Below the pieces are notes generated by a model. It was not told the origin of the DNA. It saw nothing but the letters and a program-made list of their open reading frames with translations, and ran no database searches. A stretch of 64,000 nucleotides of DNA from Hirschia sp964342355 (lineage in GTDB: Bacteria; Pseudomonadota; Alphaproteobacteria; Caulobacterales; Hyphomonadaceae), in contig CAYFFG010000001.1 in the NCBI GenBank assembly GCA_964342355.1, positions 412,429-476,428 on the forward strand, read 5' to 3'. How positions within the stretch are numbered: the stretch's first letter is position 1; each line of letters begins with the position of its first letter. Shown here piece after piece: positions 1 to 8,139 of the stretch. The translations under genes were made by a program, and so were the position numbers.

Positions 1-54
1 ATTGTCGGCTCCGACGGCGCAGCAGCAGGCGTTGAAGCTGGCGAGGCGCTATGA
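1..54 (+). CDS. C-terminal end of an upstream gene, probably exonuclease VII small subunit
   Basis: An open frame enters from the left edge and ends in TGA at 52-54. Its last residues are Ala/Gly/Glu-rich (ending GEAL). The stop overlaps the ispA start as ATGA, which points to translational coupling. In many alphaproteobacteria the gene directly before ispA-dxs is xseB, so that identity is an inference from gene order only. The 17 visible codons carry no diagnostic motif. Confidence 0.4.
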   Translation: MVGSDGAAAGVEAGEAL

Positions 55-953
55 GCCAGGATGATTTGTCATTCGAAGATCGCCTGGATGAAGTCGCTGA
101 CAAGGTCACGGTTGCGCTTGATCGGTTGATCCCAAGCGCTATGGGCCCAGAAGCCCGGCTGATGCAGGCTATGCGTCACGGTGCGCTGGCGGGCGGAAAG
201 CGTCTGCGCCCGTTTCTGGTCATTGAGACAGGCCGTATGTTTGGCGCGCCAGAAAAATCCCTTCTTCGGGCGGCATGTGCGTTAGAGTGCGTCCACGCTT
301 ATTCTCTCATTCATGACGATCTTCCATGCATGGATGATGATGACATGCGACGTGGACAGCCCACCGTGCATAAAGCGTTTGACGAAGCGACGGCTGTTTT
401 AGCTGGCGATGCGCTTTTGACGCTGGCGTTTGAAATTTTGTCCCCAGAAGAAACCCACCCGGAAGCCATCATTCGGTGCCGGTTGATTGAGCGTTTGGCT
501 TTGGCGTCTGGTGCGCGCGGCATGGTGGCCGGCCAGATGATTGATATGTCGCCCGGGTTTAGTGAGGAAGAAGCGCTTGGCGCGATGACGCGCATGCAGC
601 GCATGAAAACAGGCGCGTTGATCACCTGTTCGTCCGAGTTCGGTGCAATTTTGGGCGGCGCGAATGAAATGGAAAAACATGCGCTGGCGGGCTTCACGCA
701 TGACTTAGGACTTGCCTATCAAATTAAAGACGATCTGCTTGACGTACAGGGCGAAGCAGAGGAAGTCGGCAAAGCCGTTTCCAAAGATAAAGACGCCGGA
801 AAACAGAATTTTGTGTCAGCTCTCGGCGAAGAGGGCGCCGAAAACAGGGTGCGACTTCTTGCCGATCAAGCCAAACAACACTTGTCGATGTTTGGCGTTC
901 GGGCCACTTTATTAGTCGAACTTGTCAATTTTGTGCTGGATCGTCGCCACTAA
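51..953 (+). CDS. ispA: Farnesyl diphosphate synthase / polyprenyl synthetase
   Basis: This 300-aa protein has the size of short-chain prenyl diphosphate synthases, which condense isopentenyl and dimethylallyl diphosphate to geranyl and farnesyl diphosphate in the cytosol. The first aspartate-rich motif is DDLPCMDDDDMRRG at about residues 92-105, preceded by GGKRLRP near residue 48. The second is KDDLLDV near residue 228. Both Mg-diphosphate sites are intact. The start overlaps the stop of the preceding gene, and dxs follows after 30 bp, so the two isoprenoid genes are probably co-transcribed. Product chain length (C15 or C20) cannot be settled from sequence alone. Confidence 0.93.
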   Translation: MSQDDLSFEDRLDEVADKVTVALDRLIPSAMGPEARLMQAMRHGALAGGKRLRPFLVIETGRMFGAPEKSLLRAACALECVHAYSLIHDDLPCMDDDDMRRGQPTVHKAFDEATAVLAGDALLTLAFEILSPEETHPEAIIRCRLIERLALASGARGMVAGQMIDMSPGFSEEEALGAMTRMQRMKTGALITCSSEFGAILGGANEMEKHALAGFTHDLGLAYQIKDDLLDVQGEAEEVGKAVSKDKDAGKQNFVSALGEEGAENRVRLLADQAKQHLSMFGVRATLLVELVNFVLDRRH

Positions 954-983
954 GAGAACAGATTTTTCAATCAAGTAACGTGT

Positions 984-2897
984 ATGACTTCTAAAACCCC
1001 AAACCTCGACATGGTGTCAATTCCTTCAGATCTGAAGGGAAAATCCGTTGACGCACTTAAGACGATTGCGGACGAATTGCGTGCGGAAACGATTGACGCT
1101 GTGTCGACAACAGGTGGGCATTTAGGCTCTGCGCTTGGCGTGGTGGAGCTGACTGTCGCTTTGCATCACGTTTTTGAAACACCCGACGACAAGATCGTCT
1201 GGGATGTGGGGCACCAGTGTTATCCGCACAAAATCCTCACCGGGCGCCGCGATCGCATTCGCACCCTGCGCCAGGGAGAAGGTTTGTCTGGTTTCACAAA
1301 GCGTTCTGAAAGCGAATATGACCCGTTCGGCGCCGCCCATGCCGGAACGTCCATTTCAGCTGGCGCGGGCTTTGCTGTTGCACGCGATTTAAAAGATGAA
1401 GACCGCAATGTGGTCTGCGTCATTGGCGATGGGTCGATGACGGCGGGTATGGCGTATGAGGCCATGAACCATATGGGCGGCCTGCACAAACGCATGATCG
1501 TCATCCTGAACGACAACGATATGTCGATTGCGCCGCCTGTTGGCGCCCTTAGCCATTATCTGTCTAAAACAGTGTCTTCGCGCGGATATCGTACGCTACG
1601 CAAGGCCGCCAAAAGTGTGGCCAAAACGGTTGGTTTGGAAAAACCAGCCAAAAAAGCTGAGCACTATGCGCGCGACTTTGCTCTGGGCGGCGCGCTGTTT
1701 GATTCATTGGGTTTTTATTATGTTGGTCCGATCGACGGACATGACCTTGATGCGCTGATCCCGGTATTGGAGAATGTGCGCGACATGAAAAACGGTCCTG
1801 TGCTGGTGCATGTTGTGACCGAAAAGGGCAAAGGCTTTGCGCCGGCGGAAAACTCCGCAGACAAGTATCACGGCGTGTCACGGTTTAACGTTATCACTGG
1901 CGAGCAGGCCAAGTCCAAACCAAATGCGCCAAGCTATACGTCTATCTTCGCCAAGGAATTGATCCGTCTGGCGCAGGATGATGAGAAGATTGTCGGCATC
2001 ACCGCCGCTATGCCATCCGGCACAGGCATGGATAAATTCGGGGATGCGTTCCCGGACCGGATGTTTGATGTGGGAATTGCCGAGCAACACGGTGTGACTA
2101 TGGCGGCGGCCATGGCGGCGGATGGCATGCGCCCTTTCTGTGCGATTTACTCTACATTCCTGCAACGCGCCTATGACAGCGTGGTGCATGATGTTGCGAT
2201 CCAGAAATTACCCGTGCGCTTCGCCATTGACCGGGCAGGGCTTGTTGGTGCGGATGGCGCCACACACGCAGGATCGTTTGACATCAGCTATCTTGGGTGT
2301 CTGCCAGACTTTGTCTTGATGGCGGCTTCCGATGAAGCCGAACTGCAGCGCATGGTGGCCACGGCCCACATGATTGACGATGCGCCGAGCGGTTTCCGCT
2401 TCCCACGTGGCGAAGGCGTCGGCGTTGATCTTTGGGATCGCGCTGAACCGCTTGAGATCGGTAAAGGGCGCATCGTGCGTGAAGGCTCCAGTGTCGCTAT
2501 TCTGTCTTTGGGCGGTCGCCTTCAGGAAGCGCTACAGGCAGCTGACATGCTCGGCGCTCAAGGGCTGTCAGCAACTGTTGCTGACGCGCGGTTTGCCAAA
2601 CCGCTTGATACGGACCTCATCGAGCGTTTGGCGCGCGAGCATGAAGTGCTCATCACGGTGGAAGAGGGTTCTCGCGGCGGCTTTGGCGCGTTCGTGCTCG
2701 AGCACCTTGCAAAAGTGGGCGCGCTCGACAAAGGCCTTTGCATACGTCCCATGACATTGCCGGATGTTTTTCAGGATCAGGACAAGCCTGAAAAAATGTA
2801 CGAGCAGGCAGGGCTCTGCGCGAAGGATATTGCGACCACAGCAATCTCAGCGCTTGGCCGCGGTGACGCGACAAAACTTACTCTGGTCGCTGGCTAA
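984..2897 (+). CDS. dxs: 1-deoxy-D-xylulose-5-phosphate synthase
   Basis: The 637-aa protein is full length for DXS, the thiamin-diphosphate enzyme that joins pyruvate and glyceraldehyde 3-phosphate in the first step of the MEP isoprenoid pathway. The TPP signature GDGSMTAGMAYEAMN ends in LNDND around residues 148-180. The catalytic Glu motif GIAEQHGVTMAAAMA lies near residue 366, and the transketolase C-terminal domain follows. The ribosome-binding site before ATG 984 is weak, which fits coupling to ispA 30 bp upstream. Convergent transcription with the GNAT gene bounds the operon on the right. Confidence 0.96.
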   Translation: MTSKTPNLDMVSIPSDLKGKSVDALKTIADELRAETIDAVSTTGGHLGSALGVVELTVALHHVFETPDDKIVWDVGHQCYPHKILTGRRDRIRTLRQGEGLSGFTKRSESEYDPFGAAHAGTSISAGAGFAVARDLKDEDRNVVCVIGDGSMTAGMAYEAMNHMGGLHKRMIVILNDNDMSIAPPVGALSHYLSKTVSSRGYRTLRKAAKSVAKTVGLEKPAKKAEHYARDFALGGALFDSLGFYYVGPIDGHDLDALIPVLENVRDMKNGPVLVHVVTEKGKGFAPAENSADKYHGVSRFNVITGEQAKSKPNAPSYTSIFAKELIRLAQDDEKIVGITAAMPSGTGMDKFGDAFPDRMFDVGIAEQHGVTMAAAMAADGMRPFCAIYSTFLQRAYDSVVHDVAIQKLPVRFAIDRAGLVGADGATHAGSFDISYLGCLPDFVLMAASDEAELQRMVATAHMIDDAPSGFRFPRGEGVGVDLWDRAEPLEIGKGRIVREGSSVAILSLGGRLQEALQAADMLGAQGLSATVADARFAKPLDTDLIERLAREHEVLITVEEGSRGGFGAFVLEHLAKVGALDKGLCIRPMTLPDVFQDQDKPEKMYEQAGLCAKDIATTAISALGRGDATKLTLVAG

Positions 2898-3015
2898 GCG
2901 TTTAATCACACAGTTCACATTTCTCACCAGCGCGCGGCGCTAATGGCGAACCTGTCGCCGCCAGCGGATTTACTTATCCCCTGGAATTCAAACCCAGTTA
3001 GTATCAACAGACATG

Positions 3016-3585
3016 TCAAACGCTGCGCGTCATCAATACGAGGTCGCGCGGCAAGCCATGTTTGATTGCGATTTTGGGCAGACGTCCGCGTTCAACAAAT
3101 CCTAGTCCGGCGTGAAGGCGAATGGAAATATCGTTTTCAGCGTCGATTGCCGCGACCATGTTTTTAAGGCGCGTATCAGCTTCAGCGCGTTTGATGAGGG
3201 CGTTTAAGAGTTTTTTGCCAACGCCGCGGCCTTGTGCGTCAGGCGCAACATAGACAGAATGCTCGACAGTGCAGTCAAATCCGGGAATGGCGGGGCGATA
3301 TAAACCATAGGAACCATACCCCAGAACTCGACCGGTATCATCATCGGTAATTCCGCCAGGAACATAACCAGTATGATCACCAGGACTTTTACCAGGAGAC
3401 GCCCCCCCATTTTCAAGGGCGACCAGCACGGGAAAGCCCTCAGCTCGACGTGACTTTATCCATGCGCGCCGGTCTTCAATTGAGTCTTCGCGTTCCGTCC
3501 AAAGCCACAAAGTGTCTCGGACAGCTTGGTTGAAAATACCCGTGAGCGGAGAAACGTGCGTTTCAATTGCATCGATGATGCGCAA
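3016..3585 (-). CDS. GNAT acetyltransferase, phosphinothricin/methionine-sulfoximine acetyltransferase-like
   Basis: This 189-aa GNAT protein resembles the Pat/MddA group, which acetylates amino-acid analogues using acetyl-CoA. The N-terminus has an IFNQAV-type helix and a WTERED segment. The acetyl-CoA loop is visible as APDAQGRGVGKKLL near residues 118-131, and GLGFVERGRLP near residue 158 is typical of this group. Between 'VALEN' and 'GRVLGYGSYG' (residues about 59-85) there is an extra Gly/Pro/Asp-rich stretch where relatives have only a few residues. The substrate cannot be predicted. It converges on dxs from the right. Confidence 0.8.
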   Translation of the reverse strand: MRIIDAIETHVSPLTGIFNQAVRDTLWLWTEREDSIEDRRAWIKSRRAEGFPVLVALENGGASPGKSPGDHTGYVPGGITDDDTGRVLGYGSYGLYRPAIPGFDCTVEHSVYVAPDAQGRGVGKKLLNALIKRAEADTRLKNMVAAIDAENDISIRLHAGLGFVERGRLPKIAIKHGLPRDLVLMTRSV

Positions 3586-3700
3586 ATTACCGAATCCTGA
3601 CGATTTTTCTGTCTTACGCAGACGTTAGCGTCTGGCGCTTTCGTTCTTGCTATGCTTTTCCTGTTGCAAAATAAAATCAAATGCTAGGGAGAATTACCAG

Positions 3701-5443
3701 ATGGAATCCAAGACAGGCGCATTCCCGGCTGTGAGCATTGCGCAGGCTAATGCTCTGATGAACCAACCGGGCGGTCAATTTGAACTTGAAACAGTTACCA
3801 TTGACGGGCTGGAGTATCGTACGTTTAAGAACGCGCCGCGCACTTTGCGCGACACAGTGATCAACGCGCGTGCTCATGGCGATAAAGAATCTTTTATCTA
3901 CCAGGATGAGCGTGTTTCTTACGAAGCTTTTTATCGTGCGGTTATGACCCTCGCAAACATCATGCGGGACAAGTATGGTGTGAAGAAAGGCGACCGTGTC
4001 GCTATCTGTATGCGCAACTATCCCCAGTGGCCGGTTGCAACGTTGGCTGCGTTGTCCTGCGGCGCCATGGCGACACCGCTAAATGCCTGGTGGACTGGCG
4101 AGGAGCTACAATACGGTCTGGAAAATTCAGGCGCCCAACTGGCGATCCTTTGTCCTCAGATTTTTGCACGCGTTGAGCCGCATCTTGGCGAATTACCAGC
4201 GCTGAAAGACATCATCATCGCGCGTGCCGACGAAGAGCCTGCCGCTGACAATATGGTGTCGTTGGAAAGTCTGATCGGTGGTGCGAACGATTGGAAAAAT
4301 CTGTCAGCTGACGTTGAACCTCCCGCAATTGAAATCGATGCGGATGACGAATGCATGCTGATGTATACGTCTGGCACGACAGGTCACCCAAAAGGCGCTG
4401 TGTGTACGAACCGCGCTTTTATTACATCCATGTTCAATTCCATGTCCTGTCAGGCGCGTGGCTATATCCGTAATGGCGAAATGCCGCCTGTGCCTCAACC
4501 GGATGATCCGCAGCGTGTCTTCCTTATGTCTATCCCGTTTTTCCACACGACGGGTTTTACAGCTGTGATGATGGTCAACATTTTGCGCGGCGCCAAAATG
4601 ATCACCCAGTACAAGTGGAATGCAGACGAAGCGTTGGAGATCATCCAGCGCGAAAAAGTACAGGTTATTGGCGGCGTACCGACAATTGCTTGGCAAATTG
4701 TCCAACACCCTCGTCGCGACGAATATGATCTCTCTTCAGTGATGACAGTCTCTTATGGCGGCGCGCCTGCTGCGCCTGAGCTTGTCACACGCGCACGCGA
4801 AGCTTTTCCGGGCACGTTGGTCGGAAACGGCTGGGGCATGACGGAAACTTGCGCAACTGCGACGCTGAATTTTGGAATGGATTATGTTCACAATCCGAAA
4901 AGCGCTGGTGCGGCGGCTATGACAGTTGACCTCAAGATCGTGGACGCTAATGGCAACACGCTTGGTCCGAACGAGCCGGGTGAGCTGTGCGCGCGCGGCG
5001 CTAATGTGATGAAACGCTACTGGCAAAACCCGGAAGCGACTGAAAAGACTTTGCAGACTGACGGTTGGCTCCACACAGGCGACGTCGCCAAACTCGACGA
5101 AGAAGGCTTCCTGTACCTGCTCGACCGCGCCAAGGACATGCTGATCCGTGGTGGTGAAAACATCTACTGTGTGGAAGTTGAAGACGTTCTGATGAAAGAC
5201 AAGCGCATTCTTGACGCTGCGATTGTGGGCGTTCCACATCAGGTGCTGGGTGAAGAGGTTGGCGCTGTTATCCTGCTTGAAGACGGTGCGGAAATGACGT
5301 CAGCAGATGTCACCGCACTTGTTCGTGAACACCTTGCAGCCTTTAAAGCGCCAAACCATGTCTGCTTTGTTGAAGAGCCACTGCCACGCAATGCTGCGGG
5401 TAAAGTGCTCAAAGGCGAGCTAAGAAAACTATTCATCGCGTAA
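3701..5443 (+). CDS. AMP-binding acyl-CoA synthetase
   Basis: This is an adenylate-forming acid:CoA ligase of 580 aa from the preferred ATG at 3701, which has GGGAG about 10 bases upstream. An in-frame ATG at 3647 lacks such a site. The ATP motif YTSGTTGHPKGAV is near residue 226, the A5 motif GWGMTET near residue 385, the hinge/A8 region TGDVAKLDEEGF near residue 455, and the A10 lysine motif LPRNAAGKVLKGEL sits at the C-terminus. The acid is most likely a fatty or branched carboxylate, but the pocket cannot be read reliably. The gene starts 115 bp from the divergent GNAT gene. Confidence 0.88.
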   Translation: MESKTGAFPAVSIAQANALMNQPGGQFELETVTIDGLEYRTFKNAPRTLRDTVINARAHGDKESFIYQDERVSYEAFYRAVMTLANIMRDKYGVKKGDRVAICMRNYPQWPVATLAALSCGAMATPLNAWWTGEELQYGLENSGAQLAILCPQIFARVEPHLGELPALKDIIIARADEEPAADNMVSLESLIGGANDWKNLSADVEPPAIEIDADDECMLMYTSGTTGHPKGAVCTNRAFITSMFNSMSCQARGYIRNGEMPPVPQPDDPQRVFLMSIPFFHTTGFTAVMMVNILRGAKMITQYKWNADEALEIIQREKVQVIGGVPTIAWQIVQHPRRDEYDLSSVMTVSYGGAPAAPELVTRAREAFPGTLVGNGWGMTETCATATLNFGMDYVHNPKSAGAAAMTVDLKIVDANGNTLGPNEPGELCARGANVMKRYWQNPEATEKTLQTDGWLHTGDVAKLDEEGFLYLLDRAKDMLIRGGENIYCVEVEDVLMKDKRILDAAIVGVPHQVLGEEVGAVILLEDGAEMTSADVTALVREHLAAFKAPNHVCFVEEPLPRNAAGKVLKGELRKLFIA

Positions 5444-5481
5444 GCACAAAATTCGCAACGCGGTATCCATTGGGGGAAACG

Positions 5482-6141
5482 ATGAGTGACCAGCCAAAGC
5501 AACCGATTGCGCTTGAGCAAAGAGAAACGTCTGGTGACGCGCGTATGCAGTCTCCGTCTGCGGGCCGAAATCGCGATGTGATCCGGGATGTGTTTTTGGA
5601 TCTGATGCCGCTTGCCGGAACGATTCTGGAAATCGCGTCAGGGACAGGCGAACACGCTGTCCACATTCTCAAGAGCGCGCCTGATTTGACGTGGATCCCG
5701 TCTGACTTGGATAATGCTTCCCGCGCCAGTGTGGCGGCATGGGCGGTTCATGAAAAGCTGGAACAACGACTTTTGCCGCCGCGCATAATAGATGCGTCCT
5801 CTGAAAACTGGGGCGATATTGGCCAGGTCCAGGGCATGATGTCCTGCAACATGATCCACATCGCACCTTGGGCGGCCGGCCGAGGGCTCATTGCCGGCGC
5901 GGGGAGACATCTAGCAAAAGGCGGGCGTTTGTTCCTCTATGGTCCGTTCTCCAGAAATGGCGAACACACAGCGTCTTCAAATGCCGATTTTGATGAGAGC
6001 CTGAAATCGCGCAACCCTGATTGGGGCGTGCGTGACCTTGAAAGCGATGTTTTGCCGGAAGTCAAAAAAGCGCGCCTCGAATTTATCGAAGCGCGCCCAA
6101 TGCCAGCGAATAATTTCGCTGTCGTGTTCGAAAAACTCTGA
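5482..6141 (+). CDS. DUF938-family SAM-dependent methyltransferase-like protein
   Basis: The 219-aa product resembles the DUF938 family of class I methyltransferase-fold proteins of unknown substrate. The SAM motif ILEIASGTGEHAVHI is near residue 50, and SCNMIHIAPW is typical of the family. ATG 5482 is chosen because GGGGGAAA lies directly upstream; a TTG at 5470 would add four residues. It follows the acyl-CoA ligase by 38 bp and may be co-transcribed with it. The stop is 2 bp from the end of the convergent sodC-like gene. Confidence 0.8.
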   Translation: MSDQPKQPIALEQRETSGDARMQSPSAGRNRDVIRDVFLDLMPLAGTILEIASGTGEHAVHILKSAPDLTWIPSDLDNASRASVAAWAVHEKLEQRLLPPRIIDASSENWGDIGQVQGMMSCNMIHIAPWAAGRGLIAGAGRHLAKGGRLFLYGPFSRNGEHTASSNADFDESLKSRNPDWGVRDLESDVLPEVKKARLEFIEARPMPANNFAVVFEKL

Positions 6142-6143
6142 GC

Positions 6144-6734
6144 TTATTCAGTTTCGAACTGAACCGCTGCGCAAGCGACGCGCGCGCCAGCGCCGCCGAT
6201 TGGCTGGGTGATGTGATCATCAGGACCTTCGTGAATAATCATCGCGAAACCGCCATTATCCTCTAGTGCTGACATGGAGATGAAGGGGGTGAAAATTTCT
6301 GCATTTGCAGCGCCTTCAATCGTTGCATAGATGTTCGGCATGTCCCCGCCTTCAGGGCCAGCAGGGTTTAAAAGCCCGTGTCCGCCAGAAACTTTTCCTA
6401 CATGTCCTCCAGAGAGTTTAAACTCACCCACATCAGAACAATCTGGAACCTGGTGCAAGTGAATGCCATGCCATCCTGGTTGGATAGCGCCAGCTGTTAA
6501 AGACACGCGTAAAAGGAGACCCTCAGGAGCTGAGAAAACTTCAAGCAGTCCAACTGAATTGCCCTCAACATCTATGACGTTAGCTGTAACGGATTTTGCT
6601 TCGAACGGTTCGGTTTTGGATGAAGCTTCAGGTGTCGGAGTTGGTTGAGTTTCGACAGGTGCGCTGGATTCAGCGCCGCATGCCGCAAGCATGCCCGCAA
6701 GGATAGCGGTGGTCACTAAAGTAAGTTTTCGCAT
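6144..6734 (-). CDS. sodC: Cu/Zn superoxide dismutase-family lipoprotein
   Basis: The 196-aa protein starts with a lipoprotein signal (ILAGMLAACGA, lipobox Cys near residue 19), then a Pro/Thr linker, then a SodC domain. Periplasmic or membrane-anchored superoxide disproportionation is the family role. Copper ligands are visible in GIHLHQ, a bridging His in GGHV, and a further His in IIHEGPDDH. The disulfide Cys pair (PDC and RVAC) and the active-site Arg of GGAGARVAC are present. At the position of one zinc-ligand His (canonical H-x-G-D) this protein reads PEGGD, so that His is Glu. Activity is likely but not certain. Confidence 0.85.
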   Translation of the reverse strand: MRKLTLVTTAILAGMLAACGAESSAPVETQPTPTPEASSKTEPFEAKSVTANVIDVEGNSVGLLEVFSAPEGLLLRVSLTAGAIQPGWHGIHLHQVPDCSDVGEFKLSGGHVGKVSGGHGLLNPAGPEGGDMPNIYATIEGAANAEIFTPFISMSALEDNGGFAMIIHEGPDDHITQPIGGAGARVACAAVQFETE

Positions 6735-6826
6735 GACAACTCCGTTTAGGGATAGGTGGATTTAGATCAATTTGACTAACACGGATTTTGCGTTTGGTGT
6801 TCCGTTGGTAGGGAGAAAATTTCGTT

Positions 6827-7576
6827 TTGGCTGATCAGGATAAAGGCAAAACTCAAAGACTGGACCAGGCGCTTGTTTCTCGTGGTTTCATGGAGAGCCG
6901 CGCTCAAGCGCAGGCGGCGATAAAAGCCGGTAATGTGCGCATAGACGGGCAATTGGCGAAAAAAGCGTCTCTTACAGTTAGCGAACAACAGATTATCGAA
7001 GCAGAGAAAGCACATCCTTATGTCTCGCGGGGCGGTTTGAAGCTTGAACATGGATTAAGCGCGTTCGGCGTCAGCGCGGCGGGCAAAGTGTGTCTTGATG
7101 TTGGCGCATCAACGGGTGGTTTTACGGATGTGTTGCTGCGTAACGATGCGCAGTTTGTATATGCGGTTGATGTCGGACGAGACCAGTTGCATCAGTTGAT
7201 TCGCAATGATGCGCGCGTTGAGTGCTTGGAAAATCAGGATGCGCGCGCACTGACCTCCGACATTATCCAGCGCAGCGTTGAGCTGATGGTGTGCGATGCA
7301 AGCTTCATCGGACTGGAAAAACTATTGGGGCCAGCACTAAAGCTCATGACTGACCGGGCAGAAGCCGTTGTTCTGTTTAAACCTCAGTTTCAAGTCGGAC
7401 CTGAAAATGTCGGGCGAGCGGGACTTGTAAAAGATCAGGAAGCAATTCAATCCGCGCGCGCGCACTTTGATCGCTGGCTTCTGAGCGTTGGATGGATGGT
7501 CTTTCAAAGTACGCAAAGCCCGATTCGGGGAGGTGATGGAAATACCGAGTTTCTGCTGCACCTGAAACGCGCTTAG
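6827..7576 (+). CDS. tlyA: TlyA-family rRNA (cytidine-2'-O)-methyltransferase
   Basis: The 249-aa protein has an N-terminal S4 RNA-binding domain (QRLDQALVSRGF, about residues 9-70) and a C-terminal FtsJ/RrmJ-like methyltransferase with SAM motif CLDVGASTGGFTDVLL near residue 91. TlyA enzymes 2'-O-methylate cytidines in 16S and 23S rRNA. The start is TTG at 6827, with AGGGAGA about 10 bases upstream and no ATG alternative near the S4 domain. It is divergent from sodC across 92 bp. In many alphaproteobacteria tlyA lies close to dxs, as here. Confidence 0.9.
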   Translation: MADQDKGKTQRLDQALVSRGFMESRAQAQAAIKAGNVRIDGQLAKKASLTVSEQQIIEAEKAHPYVSRGGLKLEHGLSAFGVSAAGKVCLDVGASTGGFTDVLLRNDAQFVYAVDVGRDQLHQLIRNDARVECLENQDARALTSDIIQRSVELMVCDASFIGLEKLLGPALKLMTDRAEAVVLFKPQFQVGPENVGRAGLVKDQEAIQSARAHFDRWLLSVGWMVFQSTQSPIRGGDGNTEFLLHLKRA

Positions 7577-7635
7577 GCGTTCAAAAAACAATAAACTAAA
7601 CGCTTGTACCAGAAAATGTATTCCTAGAATCAAAC

Positions 7636-7764
7636 CGGCGCGCCGCTTCGGATAAATCCTAGACGACGCGCCGGCCAGGCCCTGGGTTGGGGGGGGACAG
7701 GCCTGGATCGGAGGAGCGCGAAATCTGCGGGCAGGGACGCCGCACTCCAAACTTGTTCTTTTTT
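7636..7764 (+). ncRNA. Candidate structured RNA (three tandem hairpins plus T-run)
   Basis: CCGGCGCG pairs with CGCGCCGG, CCAGGCC pairs with GGCCTGG around a loop containing a G8 tract, and GGAGCGCG pairs with CGCACTCC (one mismatch). They are followed after about 8 bases by TTCTTTTTT. I do not recognise 6S, tmRNA, RNase P or SRP RNA signatures on either strand. An RNA product is inferred from pairing only. Confidence 0.2.
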
Positions 7765-8018
7765 AGGTCTACCCGAAATAACGAGGGTAGGAAAGTATGA
7801 CAGTTGATATACGCTTCATATTTACGTGTGAAATACTCACCCATTCCTTTGATTTGGAAAAGTTATATTTCAGATTCGAACCGGAGCAAATAAACATAAT
7901 AGCGTCGTCATGATTGTTATTTCTCCGTCAGCGCGGAATTCATTCTGTACCTAGGGTTTACCCCTATGACGAATAAAAAATCAATATGAATTTATGCTTA
8001 AGAATACTTAGCATGGTT

Positions 8019-8030
8019 AATCAATTGATT
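8019..8030. promoter_or_regulatory. Perfect 12-bp palindrome upstream of methyltransferase gene
   Basis: AATCAATTGATT is self-complementary and lies 110 bp before ATG 8140 in AT-rich DNA. It looks like a dimeric regulator site, but no regulator is identified. Confidence 0.3.
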
Positions 8031-8139
8031 GGCCAGAACGGTATCGTGGCTGTGCGCTGCTATTACGCATGATCATAAAATTGTCGCTGGGAGGGCGATT
8101 TGTGTATGATGGTTTAAACGCTAAAGCACGAGACATCAG

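Larger units (their letters stand above)
7577..8139. other. Gene-free 563-bp stretch with clustered hairpins and an operator-like palindrome
   Basis: No convincing ORF is present on either strand. The left part (about 7636-7749) holds three consecutive inverted repeats with perfect 8- and 7-bp arms and one imperfect 8-bp arm pair, followed by a T-rich run at 7757-7764. This could be a structured transcript. The right part is AT-rich and includes a small CTACCC/GGGTAG hairpin (7769-7790) and a perfect 12-bp palindrome (8019-8030), probably in the promoter region of the gene at 8140. Confidence 0.5.

Noticed and set aside
7659..7844. 61-codon minus-strand ORF in the tlyA downstream region
   Set aside because: It overlaps the hairpin cluster, is Pro/Arg-rich without a pattern and has no ribosome-binding site.
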